Below are positions 61,639 to 64,000 of a stretch of 64,000 nt of DNA, one piece after another. A program made the position numbers and the translations under genes. The notes below the pieces were generated by a model, which saw nothing but the letters and a program-made list of their open reading frames with translations, did no database searches and had not been told where the DNA came from. Source of the stretch: Nonomuraea ceibae (GTDB taxonomy: Bacteria; Actinomycetota; Actinomycetes; Streptosporangiales; Streptosporangiaceae). The stretch is from positions 97,720 through 161,719 of the forward strand of contig NZ_JAHKRO010000010.1 of NCBI RefSeq assembly GCF_019396325.1, written 5' to 3'. How positions within the stretch are numbered: the stretch's first letter is position 1; every line of letters starts with the position of its first letter.

Positions 61639-62634
61639 ATGGAGTTACGGCAACTGCGCTATTTCGTGACACTGGCCAAAGAGCTGCACTTCGGTCGGGC
61701 GGCCGCACGTGAACACATCGTGCAGTCGGCGCTGAGCCAGCAGATCCAGCGGCTGGAACGCGAGGTGGGCGTACGGCTGCTGGACCGCAGCACCCACCAT
61801 GTCGCCCTGACCCCGGCGGGCTCCGCGTTCCTGGTCGAAGCGCGCCAGATCCTCAACCACGTCAGCAGGGCCGGGCAGGCCGCACGTAACGCCGCCGCCT
61901 CGACGCCCACACTGCGCGTCGGCATCATCGACGCCGGCTACGACACCATGCCGAAGATCCTGCGCGAACTCCAGGAGAGCCACAGCGGCATCACGATCCA
62001 CCAGGTCGAGGCGGGCACTCCCGAACAGTACCGGCAACTGGCCGACGGCCGCCTGGACATCGCCATCGGACACGCCTCCCAGGCCCCGGCCGAGGTGACG
62101 TCCAAGCTCGTCCGGCTCGATCCGCTCGGCGTCCTGGTGCCCGACGACCACCGCTTCGCCGAACTCGACGGCGTGCCCGTCATCGCCCTGGCCGACGAGC
62201 TGTTGCTGCTCGGTGAGGAGTCGCAGACCCCGGAGCTCAACCAGTTCGTGCTCGCGCTGTGCCGTTCGGCCGGGTTCACGCCCGCCCTTTACGAGGGCAC
62301 CGTCGAGAGCTCCCGGGCCGCCGCTGACCTCGTCCTCCAGCACCGCTGCGTGCACTGTGTCCCCTCCTCCTTCCGCTCCTCCAACCGGCCGGGCACCACC
62401 TGGCGGCCCCTGACCGACCCCGCCACGCACTACCCGTGGTCACTGCTGTGGCACCAGGACAACCCCTCTTCGCACATCGCCAGCGTCATCGACAGCGCCC
62501 GCCACCTGGCGGAGCGGCTCGACTGGCTGGAGCCCGTGGCCCCGGTCATCGAACCGGCGCCCGCGAAGGGGCACCGAGCACCGCCGGCACCGGCGACGCG
62601 CCTGCCTGACCCGCCCGGCAGCGGCGCGGGCTGA
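61639..62634 (+). CDS. LysR family transcriptional regulator
   Basis: A 331-residue regulator. MELRQLRYFVTLAKELHFGR then AAAREHIVQSALSQQIQRLE is the LysR winged helix-turn-helix. The C-terminal two-lobed effector domain begins at LRVGIIDAGYDTMPKILREL and includes GRLDIAIGH. A Pro/Ala-rich tail of about 35 residues follows. The ATG at 61639 follows AAAGGGGG; longer starts lack a site. It lies downstream of the desaturase on the same strand with a 129-bp gap. Its target and co-inducer are unknown. Confidence 0.92.
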   Translation: MELRQLRYFVTLAKELHFGRAAAREHIVQSALSQQIQRLEREVGVRLLDRSTHHVALTPAGSAFLVEARQILNHVSRAGQAARNAAASTPTLRVGIIDAGYDTMPKILRELQESHSGITIHQVEAGTPEQYRQLADGRLDIAIGHASQAPAEVTSKLVRLDPLGVLVPDDHRFAELDGVPVIALADELLLLGEESQTPELNQFVLALCRSAGFTPALYEGTVESSRAAADLVLQHRCVHCVPSSFRSSNRPGTTWRPLTDPATHYPWSLLWHQDNPSSHIASVIDSARHLAERLDWLEPVAPVIEPAPAKGHRAPPAPATRLPDPPGSGAG

Positions 62635-62680
62635 ATGGGCCGGGCGCTCTGGGCTAAACGCAACCGGCGGGCTGCCAATC

Positions 62681-63113
62681 ATGAAGATCGGGAAGTCCGC
62701 CCAGGTCAGGCGGGGTCAAGAAGTCGCACGTCAGATGCTCAACGATCAGAAGAGCGGCGCCGAAGTCCTGCCGCGCTATCTGTTCCTGCGCACGCACGAC
62801 AACCGGCTCGGCCGGCATCCCTACCCGGCCGAGACCTATCAGTCACGGCTACGAGACCTCACCCAGCGGCTGAACGTCACCGACAGCATGGGCCGGCCAG
62901 TTCACATCTCCCAGACGCACCACTTCCGGCACACCCGGGCAACCGACTTGATCAACGCGGGCGTTCCCATTCACGTGGTGATGAGGTACTTCGGCCGCCT
63001 CACCCTCGCCATGACCATGCACTACGCCAAGACTCGATCGGAGGCCGCCGAGCACGAGTTCCTCCGCTACAAGAAGTTCACCGCCGATGGGGCGAATTGC
63101 CCACGACAATCCC
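62681..63113 (+). pseudogene. C-terminal remnant of a tyrosine recombinase, cut by an IS end
   Basis: The frame from ATG 62681 carries RYLFLRTHDNRLGRHPYPAE, then the catalytic part HISQTHHFRHTRATDLINAG with its HxxR, VPIHVVMRYFGRLTLAMTMH and Tyr in MHYAKT, then a helical tail. The N-terminal two thirds with the first catalytic Arg is missing. At about 63114 the sequence passes into an insertion-sequence end. It may be the relic integrase of a mobile element at this place. Confidence 0.72.
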
Positions 63114-63310
63114 TGAATCGCCCCGAGTTCGGTGGAGACGCGTTCTTGGATTGTCATGCCACGGTGGGTGTGTTCTCGAACTGTATCGGGGTGAGCATGC
63201 CCAGGCTGCTGTGTCGTCGTTGCCGGTTGTGCCAGATCTCCAGGCATTCGAAGATCGCGTTTGCGAGCTCGATGCGGGTGTTCCAGCGCCGGCGTCGGCG
63301 CTCAAGCCCG
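63114..63310 (-). mobile_element. IS3-family insertion sequence remnant
   Basis: The sequence begins TGAATCGCCCCGAGTTCGGT, of the TGA...TCA form of IS3-family ends, directly after the recombinase remnant. On the minus strand 63154-63300 encodes WNTRIELANAIFECLEIWHN, then RQRRHSSLGMLTPIQFENT and a stop, which is the C-terminal end of an IS3 OrfB integrase core. The remainder of the transposase and the other terminal repeat are missing, so only about 200 bp is left. Confidence 0.75.
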
Positions 63311-63346
63311 ACGGCCCCGTCGCCCCGAACCGGTGACCGAAGCACC

Positions 63347-63389
63347 AGCCATGCGCCGGAACCCTACCGACGAGCAACCAGCGAGCAAC
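63347..63389. repeat. dispersed repeat module, type 2, copy 2
   Basis: It matches 40766-40808 over 43 bp with one difference (ACCCTACC in place of ACCGTACC). Here it stands between the IS remnant and the tRNA-Lys half, outside any gene. Confidence 0.75.
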
Positions 63390-63432
63390 CATCGGCGAGA
63401 CTTGACCCCGCCCAAGGCTCCCCGAGAAGCAA

Positions 63433-63466
63433 GAAACCCCAGCTCAGTACGCTGGACTGGGGTTTC
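63433..63466 (-). terminator. hairpin terminator downstream of the tRNA-Lys 3' half
   Basis: GAAACCCCAG (63433-63442) and CTGGGGTTTC (63457-63466) are perfect complementary arms with a 14-base loop that can pair further. On the minus strand it follows the tRNA 3' end by five bases, which is the normal place for a tRNA terminator. Confidence 0.75.
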
Positions 63467-63471
63467 TATGA

Positions 63472-63518
63472 TGGTGCGCCGCCAGGGACTCGAACCCCGG
63501 ACCCGCTGATTAAGAGTC
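63472..63518 (-). other. 3' half of a tRNA-Lys gene, probable attachment site
   Basis: Read on the minus strand, 47 bp runs from the anticodon stem and loop (GACTCTTAATC, anticodon CUU for Lys) through the T arm (CCGGGGTTCGAGTCCC) to the acceptor end and CCA. The 5' half of the tRNA (acceptor strand and D arm) is absent and unrelated sequence starts at 63519. A tRNA copy that begins at the anticodon loop and keeps the 3' end is the standard form of an att site left by elements that integrate into tRNA genes. The terminator to its left marks the original chromosomal side. Confidence 0.8.
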
Positions 63519-63628
63519 GCTAGTCCTGGTGTTAAGTCACGCCCAGATACACCTGATTGTGGCACTGTGACGGCTTCTATCGGGTGCTCAATACCCCAGA
63601 ATGCCCCCACGTGCTGACACGTGCCATG

Positions 63629-63653
63629 TACCGAAGAGCAACCAACGAGCAAC
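63629..63653. repeat. dispersed repeat module, type 2, partial copy 3
   Basis: TACCGAAGAGCAACCAAC followed by GAGCAAC matches the last 25 bp of the two longer copies at 23 positions. It lies on the element side of the att site. Confidence 0.55.
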
Positions 63654-63753
63654 CGCGTGGGTGGGGGGCACCGCTATTGACATCCGGACAGAAGCGCCAC
63701 CTCGGCCTCACCCACAGGTTAGACGCGCGGCAACACGCTGGCGCCAGCGACGA

Positions 63754-64000
63754 GTAGCGTTCGAGATTCTGTCCTACAGATCAACGATTGCGAATCTTCC
63801 ACATCGCACCTGGGCAAACGTCAGGACCGTATTCATAGATCTTGTTCGTTTCACTCGAAGCCGAGAGAACGACTGAGCCATTTCCATCCTGAAGCGCCAG
63901 GTCACAAGCATGTTGCAGGCTCTCGATCTTGACCTACAAGCAGAGAAGCCCCTGGTAGATGCGTTGTCGACCAAGAGCAACAGCATCCCCAGGAGCTTCG
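63754..64000 (+). pseudogene. right-edge coding remnant with an in-frame stop, nucleotide-cyclase-like
   Basis: A plus-strand frame reads VAFEILSYRSTIANLPHRTW, then RTVFIDLVRFTRSREND, meets a TGA at 63874-63876, and goes on in the same frame as AISILKRQVTSMLQALDLDL to the window end. F-I-D-L-V-R-F-T is like the first strand of class III cyclase-type domains (F-x-D-(L/I)-x-x-(F/S)-(T/S)). The local GC content is visibly lower than in the rest of the window. Either a nonsense mutation has inactivated the gene or two frames only appear joined. The match is short. Confidence 0.35.

Noticed and set aside
1..64000. CRISPR array
   Set aside because: I saw no run of regularly spaced direct repeats with unique spacers. 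The only short tandem pattern is the SARP heptamer array, which is far too small.

Overview
The window is high-GC actinobacterial DNA. The kinds of gene present (SARP- and LuxR-type AAA regulators, TetR, MerR and AraC switches, DUF5994 and CsbD stress proteins, lipoproteins, GTG starts, TGATG/GTGA gene overlaps) suggest a filamentous actinomycete, perhaps of the Streptosporangiaceae (Nonomuraea-like). That placement is inference, since no rRNA or housekeeping marker is present.

Layout. 0.8-3.2 kb: a TetR-controlled short-chain dehydrogenase and a lipoprotein. 3.2-8.2 kb: a flavin oxidase divergent from a large SARP/AAA regulator, with 11-bp-spaced heptamers between them, then a regulator remnant. 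8.4-15.1 kb: a seven-gene amino-sugar-type operon (RpiR regulator, sugar ABC importer, SIS protein, TIM-barrel hydrolase-like protein, BadF-type sugar kinase), overlapping or closely spaced throughout. 15.2-20.7 kb: a secreted 5'-nucleotidase, an alpha/beta hydrolase with divergent AraC regulator, and an SDR with divergent MerR regulator and a textbook 19-bp-spacer promoter. 20.9-28 kb: a likely TetR regulon (quinone oxidoreductase, esterase, acetoacetate-decarboxylase-like protein, aldehyde dehydrogenase) with one 11-mer repeated at three promoters, beside a broken amidohydrolase. 28.3-40.2 kb: a HEAT-type protein, secreted proteins, a retropepsin-like protein, a CPBP protease and a MalT-like regulator.

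40.2-48.4 kb mixes intact genes (a second LuxR/AAA regulator, a second quinone oxidoreductase, an FMN reductase, an MFS pump) with debris: a thymidylate-synthase-like remnant, a DDE transposase piece, a double-frameshifted lipocalin-like gene and a Tn3-family transposase N-terminus. 49-61.5 kb is a stress and partner-switching neighbourhood: a tandem universal stress protein, a small CsbD gene, two DUF5994 paralogues, two intact STAS proteins, a frameshifted STAS gene fused tail-to-tail with a truncated PP2C phosphatase gene, YihY and AI-2E membrane proteins, and a UBP zinc finger next to a fatty acid desaturase. No RsbW-type kinase is visible.

The right end (62.6-64 kb) is a mobile-element scar. 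It holds a tyrosine-recombinase remnant cut by an IS3-type end, then the 3' half of a tRNA-Lys gene with its terminator, which is the expected form of an attachment site. Sequence to its right is lower in GC and probably belongs to an integrated element whose other end, with an intact tRNA-Lys, would lie beyond the window. Two short repeat modules recur near 3.2, 40.8 and 63.4-63.6 kb.
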